Source of the DNA: Omphiscola glabra
Lineage: Eukaryota > Mollusca > Gastropoda > Lymnaeidae
Assembly: GCA_964017045.1 (NCBI GenBank)
Contig: OZ024797.1
Location: forward strand, 14,837,562-14,901,561
DNA: 64,000 nt
Direction of reading: 5' to 3'
The position numbers and the translations under genes were made by a program. This document shows positions 1 to 12,387 of the stretch, one piece after another (position 1 is the stretch's first letter; the number at the start of each line of letters is the position of its first letter). The notes beneath the pieces were generated by a model. It searched no databases and was not told where the DNA came from. It saw only the letters and a program-made list of their open reading frames with translations.

Positions 1-1152
1 GTGTCCTCTGAGCACAGTCCGTAAGCCTTAGAGCAAATTTGAGCGTGGAAACAAATTTTGAGATGGAGCGACCTTGGCGGTACAAGATACATGAGGACAC
101 GCCGAGGGCTAGTACAATCCGAGTGTGGCCTTGGAGATAATTGGCAATTTCATTCAATTATTGACGGGGGGAAAGGGATGATGGGGGTGGTATTCTGGGG
201 AGTGGGTGACGAAACGTGTTAGCAAAACATGTTTGCACGTGATGGAGTGGTCAATAGTGTCACGGGCCGCTTGCCACCAAAAATCTGAATCAGTCAACGT
301 CGGGGGGGGGGGGCGGGGGGGGGGATTCCAGCTGGAAGTGATTGATAACATTTAACCTTCATAGTCTCTCGTACTGAGCCACAATTAATGGGAAGTGCTC
401 CAATAGCCTATGTTGATATAATCTCATTTCTTCATAACGACAGCTGCAATGGTTTGTATGTTAATCACATGAAAATTTCTTTCCGTCGACGTGGAGCAAT
501 TTATTATGTAAAAAAAATATAATAGCACACACAGTTAAATAAACTAATGCATATTTTATCAAACAGCTCTTTCAGTGTATGTAAGGCGCATATCCCCCAC
601 CCATCCCCCAAAAAATCCTCCCCACCCACCTATTTTTTAAAAAAGTTTCGAACATTGATCATACAAAACCATTAGATTTTTAAAAAAATTTTTGTAAATA
701 ACTAATTTAGAAATCCTTTGTTGAGGCCCCCGTTGGCACCATCTAGTGACGCCACTGCAAAGAAGAAATACAACCCTTTCGCGTTTAATTTCAATGACAT
801 TACCCCCCCCTCCCCCCACCCCCACCCCCAATAGAAGAAAAAGCATCACCCGTCCGTTGTGACAAAGAGCGCGTTTCTGTACGCGCAAAGTTCGGTAAGC
901 GCTAAATGTACTGGGAGGTGCGAGGCCTGTCTGCAAAGTGTTGCGTTGATTTTGACACTCTGCGCCACGTGACCTCCTCGTGAGATGAACGTGACGATTG
1001 ATGCAACTTTCGGAAACAGTTGCATTACTATGTTGTGGTACAACGTTACATTTCATTGATGTTGACCCCGTTGTTTTTGTAAAAGTTAAAGTTGCGTAGG
1101 TTGTTGACATGCCGTTCAAATTGTCAGGAAAGAAAGAAAAAAAATGAGAAAA
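1..1152. other. Non-genic sequence with G- and C-runs
   Basis: No gene recognised. It holds a G-run (302-324, broken by one C at 314) and C-rich tracts at 595-631 and 803-830. On the minus strand, positions 749-757 read CAGTGGCGT, a start sequence common at hAT transposon ends, but no partner end is visible. Open frames here are short or proline/glycine-rich artefacts of the G/C runs. Confidence 0.6.
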
Positions 1153-1176
1153 ATAAAACCACTTTAGGCCAAGACC

Positions 1177-1507
1177 CAGGGCCAGCGCTAGGGGACAGGG
1201 AAGTCGGCAACGCACGTTGCCGTAGTGTATTTATATTATACCTAAACCTACTAATAGTTCCTAATCCAGTCAACACAATATTCGGAGTTATTAGATAGTC
1301 AAATGGTCTGAAGGTCAGTCTGGCTCCGATACTATCCCTTCGAGATGAATCTCCGGAAAACCTCTGGGCGCATGTTAAGCAGACGAAAGGGGATTATCAG
1401 GTACGACTATAACGTGTCTTAATATCCTATCGGCGGAATATATAACGTCAACGACCCCGCCAAATTCAATTTGCCCAAGGCCCCGCACCCTCCTAGCGCC
1501 GGCCCTG
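1177..1507. mobile_element. Non-autonomous hAT-like DNA transposon (331 bp)
   Basis: The left end reads CAGGGCCAGCGCTAGG and the reverse complement of the right end reads CAGGGCCGGCGCTAGG, matching at 15 of 16 positions. CAGGGCC-type termini are typical of the hAT superfamily, which makes 8-bp target duplications. The 8 bp after the right end (ataaaacc, 1508-1515) recur exactly at 1153-1160, but 16 bp before the left terminal repeat rather than next to it. There is no transposase reading frame, so it would need a transposase supplied in trans. The superfamily call is inferred from termini and duplication length. Confidence 0.7.
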
Positions 1508-1575
1508 ATAAAACCTATCTAATAAGATATATATACATATAACATAATGTAACAGAATAAAGCATATCGAAGTAA

Positions 1576-1976
1576 GATATCAAACACAACATATGAAAGA
1601 AAGCATATCAAATACGACACATTAAACACAACATATCAAACACAACATATCAAACACAACATATCAAACACAACATATCAAACACAACATATCAAACACA
1701 ACATATCAAACACAACATATAAACAAACATATCAAACACAACATATTAAACACAACATATCAAACACAACATATCAAACACAACATATCAAACACAACAT
1801 ATCAAACACAACATATCAAACACAACATATCAAACACAACATATTAAACACAACATATCAAACACAACATATCAAACACAACATATCAAACACAACATAT
1901 CAAACACAACATATCAAACACAACATATTAAACACAACATATCAAACACAACATATCAAACACAACATATCAAACC
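1576..1976. repeat. 14-bp tandem repeat array
   Basis: About 28 copies of catatcaaacacaa. A variant with a T (catattaaacacaa) appears at 1742, 1840 and 1924, spaced 98 and 84 bp, i.e. 7 and 6 units. The first copies (1576-1620) are degenerate. AT-rich and not coding. Confidence 0.95.
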
Positions 1977-2815
1977 TAACAGCTTGTGGCCGATGCTAGC
2001 AATCAGGGCGGTGACAAGCTCATAAGCTTCCACACAAATACTAGGCTAGATATTAAAAATTCGAGGCACATATTTTTCAAAATCGAGTTGATCCTTTGCG
2101 CACCCTGGTGATCGCGCCGCCCTCCCCCCTTTATCCACTTCCTCGCACGCCCCTAGTTGCAACAAATCGGTTTTTATGATTGAATTGTGTCTATGTTTTA
2201 CCAAACGGCTGATGCCGCACGCCAAACACATATTTAAAATAAGGACGTTGAAAAATGAAATGTACCAATATACTGATATCAAATGATTTTTTATTACAAA
2301 TGTAATTACTGGGATAATTAATTTGTTACAATATATATTTAAAGGAAAGACATTTTTAAGTGTTTTTTTTTTTAAATTATATTTGTATTTGTTTATTATT
2401 ACCCCCCCCCCCCCCCCCCCCAAACCAAGCCAATAATTACGTTACAAAATTTAGTTCGCTCTACATTTTTTTTTTTTGTCACTATGGGTAATACATGAGC
2501 TTGTTTAATATAAGAGGATGAAAAGTTCCAACGAATTGGGTTGGTAATGTGTTGGTGAAAATTTGCTGATGTCAGACTCCGTCAATCGTGACCTTGGTTG
2601 CGTTGTCACCAAGTCGGTCAATGGCGACTCTATTAATAGCGTGGCACGAGACGATAACGGCTGATTGCTTCCCCTTTATTTGTGTCCCCCCTCGTTGGGT
2701 GAGCGAATGTTGACAAGTAAATTGTCAATTTTGTTCGCTAGTCTATGAATATTAAATATGTAAATATATATCGGCTGTCTTTCACAGCCAGGCGTACTTG
2801 TCTAGGAGTATGGGG
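1977..2815. other. Non-genic spacer with a 20-base C-run
   Basis: No recognisable gene. It contains a pure C-run at 2402-2421 and a T-run at about 2467-2477. Reading frames across it show no family features. Confidence 0.6.
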
Positions 2816-3093
2816 TTGTGAAAGGGTCTCATAGTGAAAGGGTCTCGTAGTGAAAGTGTCTCGTAGTGAAATGGGGTCATAGTGAAATGGTCTCATAGTG
2901 AAAGGGTCTCATGGTGAAAGGGTCTCATGGTGAAAGGGTTTCATAGTGAAAGGGTCTCATAGTGAAATGGTCTGATAGTGAAAGGGTCTCATAGTGAAAG
3001 GGTCTCGTAGTGAAAGTGTCTGGTAGTGAAAGGGTTTTATCGTGAAAGTGTCTCGTTGTGAAAGTGTCGTGTCGGGAAGTGTCTCGTCGCACC
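2816..3093. repeat. 16-bp tandem repeat array
   Basis: About 17 copies of agtgaaagggtctcat, with frequent c/t and a/g substitutions. The last copies (3040-3093) drift into gtgtcgtgtcgg-like sequence. On the minus strand it reads as a Thr/Phe/His-rich string, a by-product of the repeat. Confidence 0.93.
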
Positions 3094-3257
3094 TGCATTG
3101 GAGGGTCGTGGGTGTACTGGGTTGATGAGGTCACGAAACATGCGCTGACCCACTGGCAGAGTCGTGAACAGAGCGACAGGCCACCGGCGAGGTCGTCGTC
3201 AAGCTGAGTGACAGCTGAAGTCGCATCGTTGTTCTGTTTTTTGTATGTCTCTCTAAG

Positions 3258-3304
3258 CGTGTGCCTGTGTGAGTGTGCATGTGTGTGTGTGTGAGTGTGT
3301 GTCT
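3258..3304. repeat. TG microsatellite
   Basis: Imperfect (TG)n tract with interspersed gag and gcc. Confidence 0.9.
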
Positions 3305-4575
3305 CAAATATATATGTCAATTATTTGACTGACGCACGAGTTATTACTATCGGTTTTAATTGACCACATCAGGGAAGTGTTTAGCTGACATATCCACTCC
3401 ACGTTAATGTTTCATTAGTGCATTGCTCAGCTGACATATCTAATCCACATTAATGTGGTTTCTTTGTTTCCATGGTATAGAAAATAATATAACAGCTGCT
3501 TAGGGCAAAGTTCGCTGTCTTCTGTTGAAATATTCAATGGTCATTATATCGGGAACCTCTGCCACGTTCAGCATTATATTCATGCGTTTGTTAAACTCAA
3601 CAAATGAATGGAAAACATAGAAGAGTTTAGTTTTTCTGTTCATTAAAAAAAATAAAATAATTCTTTTAGCATGTTTTTTTTATTATTTTTTAAGACTGAC
3701 AAACTCTCACACACACAAACATACATACGCGAACAGTCGATTTTAATGGATTAAAAATATTTAGAGCATAATCAACGCACGTTTAAAGCCAATTTGCACA
3801 TGTGTTTTAAAAGCTAGTTAGTTATTAATTTGAGGTCGTTCCATTTCAGTTACAGCGAACGTGTCTTCAATAAGACCACAATTATTTTTTAGTGTTATTG
3901 GACAGATGTCGCGAAAGTGTCTGCCAGTCAACAACAAAATTCTACTAGCAAGAACGATATTACTTTATTTCATTGAAAATAGGTCAACTCAATGACCACG
4001 GAGGGTATGACGCTCGTACGTCACGGCGCTCCGCTCCAGCAAAGGTCAAGGTCACAAACTATGTCACTGGTAGTTCTCACGTTGAATCTAAATATGTTGC
4101 TCCTCCAGAGTGGGCAGTTCTAACGTCGATGCTTAAAATAAAAGCACGCACAAACAACATCAAAGGGCCAATTACCGTGTCTCCAATAACCGGACCTGAG
4201 GAAGTTAACTCGGGTCAGAACAACGTCATCGCCAAATAGCCCACAGAGTAGATGCCCCTTGTGCTGTCATTTGGCAACAATTCTCTTCCGTTGGAACGAA
4301 AACGGAACATCGCCGAGAGATGTCTACATCTACGAAGCTCGCCTTTCACCGGCCGTTAATTTTGGAAGTCGTTAGAAAGTGGAGGTGGAAGGCAGGCGCC
4401 TTCTGCACTTGGATGTCTCGCGACTTGACCGCTATGCGGAAGTGACGACATAGTGTGGATAAAAGTTAGTTCGAAACAAACATTTCAGCGAACCAATGCA
4501 TTGGAAGTTTTAAGTTGTTGTTTTGTTATTATTTATTTTTTGGACCCTTCGCATTTATTGCGTCGAGCCTTTGTC
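3305..4575. other. Non-genic spacer with a small direct duplication
   Basis: No gene recognised. Two diverged copies of a ~30-bp segment sharing agctgacatat occur at about 3381-3410 and 3429-3457. An 88-codon frame at 3973-4239 has no ATG start and no family resemblance; I leave it uncalled. Confidence 0.55.
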
Positions 4576-5083
4576 GCAACGGTAACGCCTGCTTCTTGAC
4601 CAACAGTTGTAGGGTGCGAATTAGTTAAGGATTGACCCCCCCTCCCAAATATTTATGGCAACGGTAACGTCTGCTTCTTGACCAACAGTTGTCTGGTGCG
4701 AATTAGTTAAGGATTGACTCCCCCCTCCCAAATATGTATGGCAACGTTAACGTCTGCTTCTTGACCAACAGTTGTAGGGTGCGAATTAGTTAAGGATTGA
4801 CTCCCCCCTCCCAAATATTTATGGCAACGTTAACGTCTGCTTCTTGACCAACAGTTGTAGGGTGCGAATTAGTTAAGGATTGACTCCCCCCTCCCAAATA
4901 TGTATGGCAACGGTAACGTCTGCTTCTTGACCAACAGTTGTCTGGTGCGAATTAATTAAGGATTGACCCCCCCCTCCCAAATATGTATGGCAACGGTAAC
5001 GTCTGCTTCTTGACCAACAGTTGTAGGGTGCGAATTAGTTAAGGATTGACCCCCCCCCCCCCCCCCCCAATCTTTATGGCAAT
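4576..5083. repeat. 83-bp tandem repeat array, about 6 copies
   Basis: The core gcaacggtaacgtctgcttc starts at 4576, 4658, 4741, 4824, 4907 and 4990, with a last partial copy near 5079, so the period is 82-83 bp. Each unit has a C-run of variable length; in the last copy it grows to 18 C (5051-5068). Two subtypes alternate irregularly (tagggtgcg versus tctggtgcg). Confidence 0.95.
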
Positions 5084-5439
5084 TAATTGGTTGGAAAGAA
5101 TCTTCAGAACAACATCACCAAGCCGGGTGTTTGGAGAAGAAATTTAACCCAGAAATAAAGTACCCAAACAGAAGAGCCCTTGAACCTATACTGTCTACAT
5201 AAAGATAAGGCACAGTGGTTAAGTTAGGTCAGGATTAAATAAAACAACAACTTCATGTTAACAAGGTCTGTTCAAATATGTTTATTTTCGTTCGGTTCGA
5301 GTGTTACATTCACCTGCTTTTATTTTAGAATAAGACCGCAGAGCTGTCGAAATGGGTCTTATATCATTTGTCAAACAGCGGTGATACCTCGATGTACCTA
5401 TCCGAAATACAAATGAAATTATTTATGTTGACTCATGGA
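5084..5439. other. Non-genic spacer
   Basis: I see nothing recognisable here apart from AT-rich single-copy sequence. Confidence 0.5.
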
Positions 5440-5612
5440 TGGTTGGGAATGTTGTCACAGACAAGATGGTGGCATCAGTGATTGTTGGGAATGGTGTCGA
5501 AGACAAGATGGTGGCATCAAGGATAGTTGGGAAATCTGTCGATGGCAAGGTGGTGGCATCAGGGATGGTTTGGAAATCTGTCGAAGACAAGATGGTGGCA
5601 TCAAAGACGTAC
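5440..5612. repeat. 42-bp tandem repeat, 4 copies
   Basis: The core gacaagatggtggcatca starts at 5460, 5502, 5544 and 5586, exactly 42 bp apart. The unit is a multiple of three, so one forward frame (5435-5686) reads a 14-residue repeat of the form DxWExCRRQDGGI. There is no homology I recognise and the frame leaves the array into AT-rich sequence, so I treat it as a minisatellite. Confidence 0.93.
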
Positions 5613-5811
5613 GTGGTACATATCTACCAAAATCTTTCTTTAATAACTATATCTTTGTAAGAATAAACATAATTAATGCTACTTAGATGAAAAACATCAT
5701 TTTATATCTACAAACATAAGCTACTTTAAACAGTATTTTTTAAAAAAATTATTTAAAAAAAAAAATTCTTTAGGGCTCTTATTACAAAAGAAATGAAAAT
5801 CTAATGTACAG

Positions 5812-6057
5812 CTCTCCCCAACACCCCTATGTAGAACTCTCTTCAACACCCTTAATGTTGAACTCTACCCAACACCCCTAATGTTGAACTCTACCCAACA
5901 ACCCTAATGTTGAACTCTACCCAACACCCCTAATGTTGAACTCTACCCAACACCCCTAATGTTGAACTCTCCCAACACCCCTAATGTTGAACTCTCCCAA
6001 CACCCCTAATGTTGAACTCTCCCCAACACCCCTAATGTTGAACTCTCCCCAACATCC
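5812..6057. repeat. 26-bp tandem repeat array, about 9 copies
   Basis: Core aatgttgaactctacccaac. Most units are 26 bp; some lack one base (25 bp). Confidence 0.94.
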
Positions 6058-6451
6058 CGTACACGAGACGAAAGAAAACAAAGCCACCATGTTGTTATGT
6101 TTATGTCATGGTCAACTTCTTTCAACTCAACGGGTTTCTGAGAATCATATGCTTATTCTGGTGTACACAAAAAGAAAAGGGATAAAAAAATAATTTTAAT
6201 TTTAATTACATATCAATTTTTGGAACAGAAAAGCAGCCCCCCCCCCCCTCCAAGCTAACTCAAAAAAATAAATGTATAAATCCAAGATGTCGGGCATCAC
6301 GTGCTGAAATGGTTTTGAATGAGATGGTACTGAAATAAAATTGTGGATTTGTAAGCCAGTAAGGATTACATAAGGATTATTCAGGGACATTGTGTTAAGA
6401 TCCTGGCTCATTTAATCTATGAAAATGACGTGAACATTTTTGTGTTGTCGC
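6058..6451. other. Non-genic spacer
   Basis: AT-rich single-copy sequence with a C-run at 6237-6248. No gene recognised. Confidence 0.55.
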
Positions 6452-9328
6452 ATGAAGTTACAGATAGGCTGAAGTGATAGATAGGCTGAGGTTACAGATA
6501 GGCTGAAGTTACATATAGGCTGAAGTTACAGATAGGCTGAAGTTACAGATAGGCTGAAGTTACAGATAGGCTGAAGTTACAGATAGGCTGAAGTTACAGA
6601 TAGGCTGAAGTTACAGATAGGCTGAAGTTACAGATAGGCTGAAGTTACAGATAGGCTGAAGTTACAGATAGGCTGAGGTTACAGATAGGCTGAAGTTACA
6701 GATGGGCTGAAGTTACAGATAGGCTGAAGTTACAGATAGGCTGAAGTTACAGATAGGCTGAAGTTACAGATAGGCTGAAGTTACAGATAGGCTGAAGTTA
6801 CAGATAGGCTGAAGTTACAGATAGGCTGAAGTTACGGATAGGCTGAAGTTACGGATAGGCTCAAGTTACAGATAGGCTGAAGTTACAGATAGGCTGAAGT
6901 TACAGATAGGCTGAAGTTACAGATAGGCTGAAGTTACAGATAGGCTGAAGTTACAGATAGGCTGAAGTTACAGATAGGCTGAAGTTACAGATAGGCTGAA
7001 GTTACAGATAGGCTGAAGTTACAGATAGGCTGAAGTTACAGAAAGGCTGAAGTTACAGATAGGCTGAAGTTACAGATAGGCTGAAGTTACAGATAGGCTG
7101 AAGTTACAGATAGGCTGAAGTTACAGATAGGCTGAAGTTACAGATAGGCTGAAGTTACAGATAGGCTGAAGTTACAGATAGGCTGAAGTTACAGATAGGC
7201 TGAAGTTACAGATAGGCTGAAGTTACAGATAGGCTGAAGTTACAGATAGGCTGAAGTTACAGATAGACTCAAGTTACAGATAGGCTGAAGTTACAGATAG
7301 GCTGAAGTTACAGATAGGCTGAAGTTACAGATATGCTGAAGTTACAGATAGGCTGAAGTTACAGATAGGCTGAAGTTACAGATAGGCTGAAGTTACAATA
7401 GGCTGAAGTTACAGATAGGCTGAAGTTACAGATAGGCTGAAGTTACAGATAGGCTGAAGTTACAGATAGGCTGAAGTTACAGATAGGCTGAAGTTACAGA
7501 TAGGCTGAAGTTACAGATAGGCTGAAGTTACAGATAGGCTGAAGTTACAGATAGGCTGAAGCTACAGATAGGCTGAAGTTACAGATATGCTGAAGTTACA
7601 GATAGGCTGAAGTTACAGATAGGCTGAAGTTACAGATAGGCTGAAGTTACAGATAGGCCGAAGTTACAGATAGGCCGAAGTTACAGATAGGCTGAAGTTA
7701 CAGATAGGCTGAAGTTACAGATAGGCTGAAGTTACAGATAGGCTGAAGTTACAGATAGGCTGAAGTTACAGATAGGCTAAAGTTACAGATAGGCTGAAGT
7801 TACAGATAGGCTGAAGTTACAGATAGGCTCAAGTTACAGATAGGCTGAAGTTACAGATAGGCTGAAGTTACAGATAGGCTGAAGTTACAGATAGGCTGAA
7901 GTTACAGATAGGCTGAAGTTACAGATAGGCTGAAGTAACAGATAGGCTGAAGTAACAGATAGGCTGAAGTTACAGATAGGCTGAAGTTACAGATAGGCTG
8001 AAGTTACAGATAGGCTGAAGTTACAGATAGGCTGAAGTTACAGATAGGCTGAAGTTACAGATAGGCTGAAGTTACAGATAGGCTGAAGTTACAGATAGGC
8101 TGAAGTTACAGATAGGCTGAAGTTACAGATAGGCTGAAGTTACAGAAAGGCTGAAGTTACAGATAGGCTGAAGTTACAGATAGGCTGAAGTTACAGATAG
8201 GCTGAAGTTACAGATAGGCTGAAGTTACAGATAGGCTGAAGTTACAGATAGGCTGAAGTTACAGATAGGCTGAAGTTACAGATAGGCTGAAGTTACAGAT
8301 AGGCTGAAGTTACAGATAGGCTGAAGTTACAGATAGGCTGAAGTTACAGATAGGCTGAAGTTACAGATAGACTCAAGTTACAGATAGGCTGAAGTTACAG
8401 ATAGGCTGAAGTTACAGATAGGCTGAAGTTACAGATATGCTGAAGTTACAGATAGGCTGAAGTTACAGATAGGCTGAAGTTACAGATAGGCTGAAGTTAC
8501 AATAGGCTGAAGTTACAGATAGGCTGAAGTTACAGATAGGCTGAAGTTACAGATAGGCTGAAGTTACAGATAGGCTGAAGTTACAGATAGGCTGAAGTTA
8601 CAGATAGGCTGAAGTTACAGATAGGCTGAAGTTACAGATAGGCTGAAGTTACAGATAGGCTGAAGTTACAGATATGCTGAAGTTACAGATAGGCTGAAGT
8701 TACAGATAGGCTGAAGTTACAGATAGGCTGAAGTTACAGATAGGCCGAAGTTACAGATAGGCCGAAGTTACAGATAGGCTGAAGTTACAGATAGGCTGAA
8801 GTTACAGATAGGCTGAAGTTACAGATAGGCTGAAGTTACAGATAGGCTGAAGTTACAGATAGGCTGAAGTTACAGATAGGCTGAAGTTACAGATAGGCTG
8901 AAGTTACAGATAGGCTCAAGTTACAGATAGGCTGAAGTTACAGATAGGCTGAAGTTACAGATAGGCTGAAGTTACAGATAGGCTGAAGTTACAGATAGGC
9001 TGAAGTTACAGATAGGCTGAAGTAACAGATAGGCTGAAGTAACAGATAGGCTGAAGTTACAGATAGGCTGAAGTTACAGATAGGCTGAAGTTACAGATAG
9101 GCTGAAGTTACAGATAGGCTGAAGTTACAGATAGGCTGAAGTTACAGATAGGCTGAAGTTACAGATAGGCTGAAGTTACAGATAGGCTGAAGTTACAGAT
9201 AGGCTGAAGTCACAGATAGGCTGAAGTTACAGATAGGCTCAAGTTACAGATAGGCTGAAGTTACAGATAGGCTGAAGTTACAGATAGGCTGAAGTTACAG
9301 ATAGGCTAAAGTTACAGATAGGCTGAAG
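6452..9328. repeat. Giant 17-bp tandem repeat array, about 169 copies
   Basis: The unit is ttacagataggctgaag, repeated for 2.9 kb with few changes. No long open frame survives because stops recur in the units. Rare marker variants (gaaagg, gactc, atatgc, a 16-bp unit lacking one g, ggccg pairs, agtaac pairs) occur twice in the same order. The offset is 1104 bp for the first half of the series and 1087 bp after a one-unit loss. About 7040-8140 and 8145-9230 are therefore two copies of a 1.1-kb block. Confidence 0.97.
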
Positions 9329-9624
9329 AATGTCCAGGCTATTAAAGGAAAGCACTATATTATTTTTTCAATGAGAAATTTTAACAGTTGTTTTTTGTTT
9401 TTCTCTATAAAACGGCCGAGTGAATTATTGATATTAAAATTCACAGTGTAAAAAAAAAAAAAAAAAAGATAGAAATACTCATTCCTTTGTAGACATTTCT
9501 ATTTTTAAATTACCTAATTTCTTTTTATGTTAAACTTTGAATTTGTGGAGAAAATAATTTGCCAACTTTTCATCTTAATTAATGCTGAAAGTTGATCATT
9601 ATTCAAGTTTTGGATGTTTAACAA

Positions 9625-9656
<32 letters not shown>
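9329..9656. other. AT-rich spacer with poly-A and (AT)n
   Basis: It contains an 18-base A-run (about 9450-9467) and an (AT)n microsatellite (about 9629-9656) that abuts the foldback element downstream. No gene. Confidence 0.7.
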
Positions 9657-9930
9657 TCGTATCCGGAAATTTGATCGACGGAAAATTGATCGACGGAAAT
9701 TTGATCGAACGGAAATTTGGTAGAATCGTTTTTTAATTAATACGTTAAAATTTTGCGTCAAATTTCTTTCTGAACGCATTATTTTGTTTTACTATATAGT
9801 ATAGTGCGTTCAAAAAGAAATTTGACGATAAATTTAACGTGTGAACTGAAAAAAAAAAGATTCGACCAAATTTCCGTTCGATCAAATTACCGTCGACGAA
9901 ATTTCTTTTGATCAAATTTCCGGTAACCAT
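9657..9930. mobile_element. Foldback/MITE-like palindromic element
   Basis: The left arm (9657-9800) and the reverse complement of the right arm (9800-9930) align nearly throughout. Both start ccggaaatttgatc, then repeat gatcgacgg- or gatcgaacgg-like motifs, then gtcaaatttctttctgaacgc. The centre is a short AT palindrome (about 9793-9805). Tandem ggaaatttgatcg motifs near the termini are unusual. AT microsatellite sequence flanks the left side and atatatatt the right, consistent with insertion into an AT tract. No transposase. The superfamily cannot be assigned from the termini. Confidence 0.75.
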
Positions 9931-10909
9931 ATATATTATCAGTAGGAAAATGTCTACACATTTCGCTGAGAAGGCAAAACTCTTAATTTGCTGTCTAGCC
10001 ATGGAATAATGGCTTTTAAAAATCTCTTCATAACATACATCTAAACGTGATGATGAAAAAAAAAAGAAAGAAGCGGTTATTTCCCTCATATAATTAGAAA
10101 AAAACGCTTAAGTGGGTTAAAAAAAAAAAAATATTAAAAATTGGTCGTGCGTCAAGTTTGTAGTTTACTTGACATTCATCATTTTGTCGAGACGGCCAAC
10201 AGCCCCGGCCTTGGCGTCTCGTGGTGAAAGGCGTGTGATTGCGAGTGAGTCCGTCGGTGCTCTTCACGATGGGACGCCGAGGGGACCGAGACCCTGGGCT
10301 GAGGGCACTTGTTGTAATTATCTTTCTGCTTATTTTGCCGGCTTCGTGGGTTCGGAAAGATGACGTCAGCGTTCAGCTAACGAGTTATTGCACTAGCTGA
10401 GGGCTTAAAATAGACACTTTTTTTTTTTACTTCGAAACACAAGATACCAGCTACACACAAGAATCTAATTTTAAAAAAAAACAGATGAAATTAAAAAAAG
10501 AAATCATATTATATTTTAAACTATAATAAATATAATATATATTTAGGTCTATATATGAAATTCGATGGAAGAAGTATTCGTTCCAATTAGCTCTTCAAAC
10601 ATCAGTTTTTATCAATGGTTCACTCAAACAATACTAAATAAAAGAAAATAATCTTAATTTATTGGCTCAAACAAATGGAATTTAATTGCAATTAAATTAT
10701 ACAGATTTATTATCATCAAATCAAAAGAAAAGATACAAAAAAAAAAGCAGAGAACACATCGGATTAAATTAACAGTGTTAGTGCATCATATTTTGAAGTA
10801 ATTTCTTGACCTCAACAAACGTGCACATCTGTGTCCGAAAACATTTCTTAATAGTGCTCACACTACGGATTTACAAACATTTGTTCATTGGGGAACTGCT
10901 TTGACAGGC
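9931..10909. other. Non-genic AT-rich spacer
   Basis: A slightly GC-richer island at 10150-10380 shows no recognisable product. The rest is A/T-rich with short homopolymers. Confidence 0.5.
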
Positions 10910-11445
10910 AGGGAGCATAGATGGTAAATATTGACTGGTATGGAAACTTAGCTGAAAAATAATGACTAGTTGGGAAACAAAGATGTTAAATACTGACTCG
11001 TTGGGAAAAAAAGATGTTAAATACTGACTCGTTTCGGAAACAAAGATGTTAAATACTGACTCGTTGGGAAACAAAGATGTTAAATACTGACTCGTTGGGA
11101 AAAAAATATGTTAAATACTGACTCGTTTCGGAAACAAAGATGTTAAATACTGACTCGTTGGGAAACAAAGATGTTAAATACTGACTCGTTGGGAAACAAA
11201 GATGTTAAATACTGACTCGTTGGGAAACAAAGATGTTAAATACTGACTCGTTGGAAAACAAAGATGTTAAATACTGACTCGTTGGAAAACAAAGATGTTA
11301 AATACTGACTCGTTGGGAAACAAAGATGTTAAATACTGACTCGTTGGAAAACAAAGATGTTAAATACTGACTCGTTGGGAAACAAAGATGTTAAATACTG
11401 ACTCGTTGGGAAACGTACATGGTAAATTCTAACCCATGGGGAAAA
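10910..11445. repeat. 31-bp tandem repeat array, about 17 copies
   Basis: Core aaagatgttaaatactgact, followed by cgttgggaaac. The central copies (10990-11410) are nearly identical; the edge copies are strongly diverged, as expected if exchange homogenises the middle. Confidence 0.96.
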
Positions 11446-11521
11446 AACTCCAAAAAATATAAAACCCGATGTGAACATTAAACACTGAGGGGACAGAACT
11501 CAACAAATTGCGAGGCTAAAC

Positions 11522-11799
11522 CGCAGAAATAGTTGAATTAGACTACGGCAGAAATAGTTGAATTAGTCTACGGCAGAAATAATTGAATTAGTCTACGGCA
11601 GAAATAGTTGAATTAGTCTACGGCAGAAATAGTTGAATTAGTCTACGGCAGAAATAGTTGAATTAGTCTACGGCAGAAATAGTTGAATTAGTCTACGGCA
11701 GAAATAGTTGAATTAGTCTACGGCAGAAATAGTTGAATTAGTCTACGTCAGAAATAGTTGAATTAGTCTATGGCAGAAATTGTTGTATTAATCTACGGC
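11522..11799. repeat. 25-bp tandem repeat array, about 11 copies
   Basis: Core tagttgaattagtctacggc. It starts about 75 bp after the 31-bp array and is unrelated to it in sequence. Confidence 0.95.
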
Positions 11800-12387
11800 C
11801 GCCTCCTCATTGAACTGGACCCCAATGGACGAAATGTATGTTTGCTTTTCGTCTGCATGTTCGTTATTTGTTTTTATGTTTGTATGTATGTTTTCGTATA
11901 TGTGTGTTTGTTTCGTCAAGCCTGTTTGTTTATATTTACCTTTTTTAAAATTTTATTTCATTACTTCCTTTTATCCTCGATGCAGGACAAACAATTTAAA
12001 AAAACAAAACCTTCTCTCGTATTCAGGAAATCGACATCGCCCCCCCCCCCTTTTTTTTTCTTTCTACAATTGACGTCTGAACCAGGTAACCTGAGCTTAT
12101 AGGTGTCACAGGTAGCCCACTGAATAAATTGGCCAATTTATGTATTACATATCTCTCTGTTAGGGGAAAAAAAATTATGAATTTGATTCAGTGATAAAGA
12201 TCGCTGACTGTGTCAGACACTGAATAAAACATGCTATGTTATTGCCGGTCTGAGCATTGAACTCTGCGGTAATGTGGGTGAGTCAGGTAACAGCGGCTGA
12301 AGCCAGGTCTGTAATACCTTGTGATACGTCTGGCTTGCTTTGTATATCAGGCTTGTGATACTTCCGGTTTGTGATGACCACGAATAG
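11800..12387. other. Non-genic spacer
   Basis: It includes a TG/TA-rich stretch (11835-11935) and a C-run followed by a T-run (about 12040-12060). From 12317 on, degenerate copies of the following 16-bp repeat appear. No gene recognised. Confidence 0.55.

Noticed and set aside
749..757. Lone CAGTGGCGT hAT end (also at about 28855 and 59226, and CAGTGGTGCTCAAC at 22266)
   Set aside because: No partner inverted end or target duplication found, so no element can be delimited.
5435..5686. Cysteine/tryptophan-rich 14-residue repeat protein
   Set aside because: Only four copies, shared with an open frame in another phase, and no homology recognised.
6452..9328. CRISPR-like array
   Set aside because: Units abut with no spacers, and the window is eukaryotic.
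9745..10089. 114-codon minus-strand frame
   Set aside because: It runs through one arm of the palindromic foldback element and A-runs; composition Phe/Lys/Asn-rich from AT bias.
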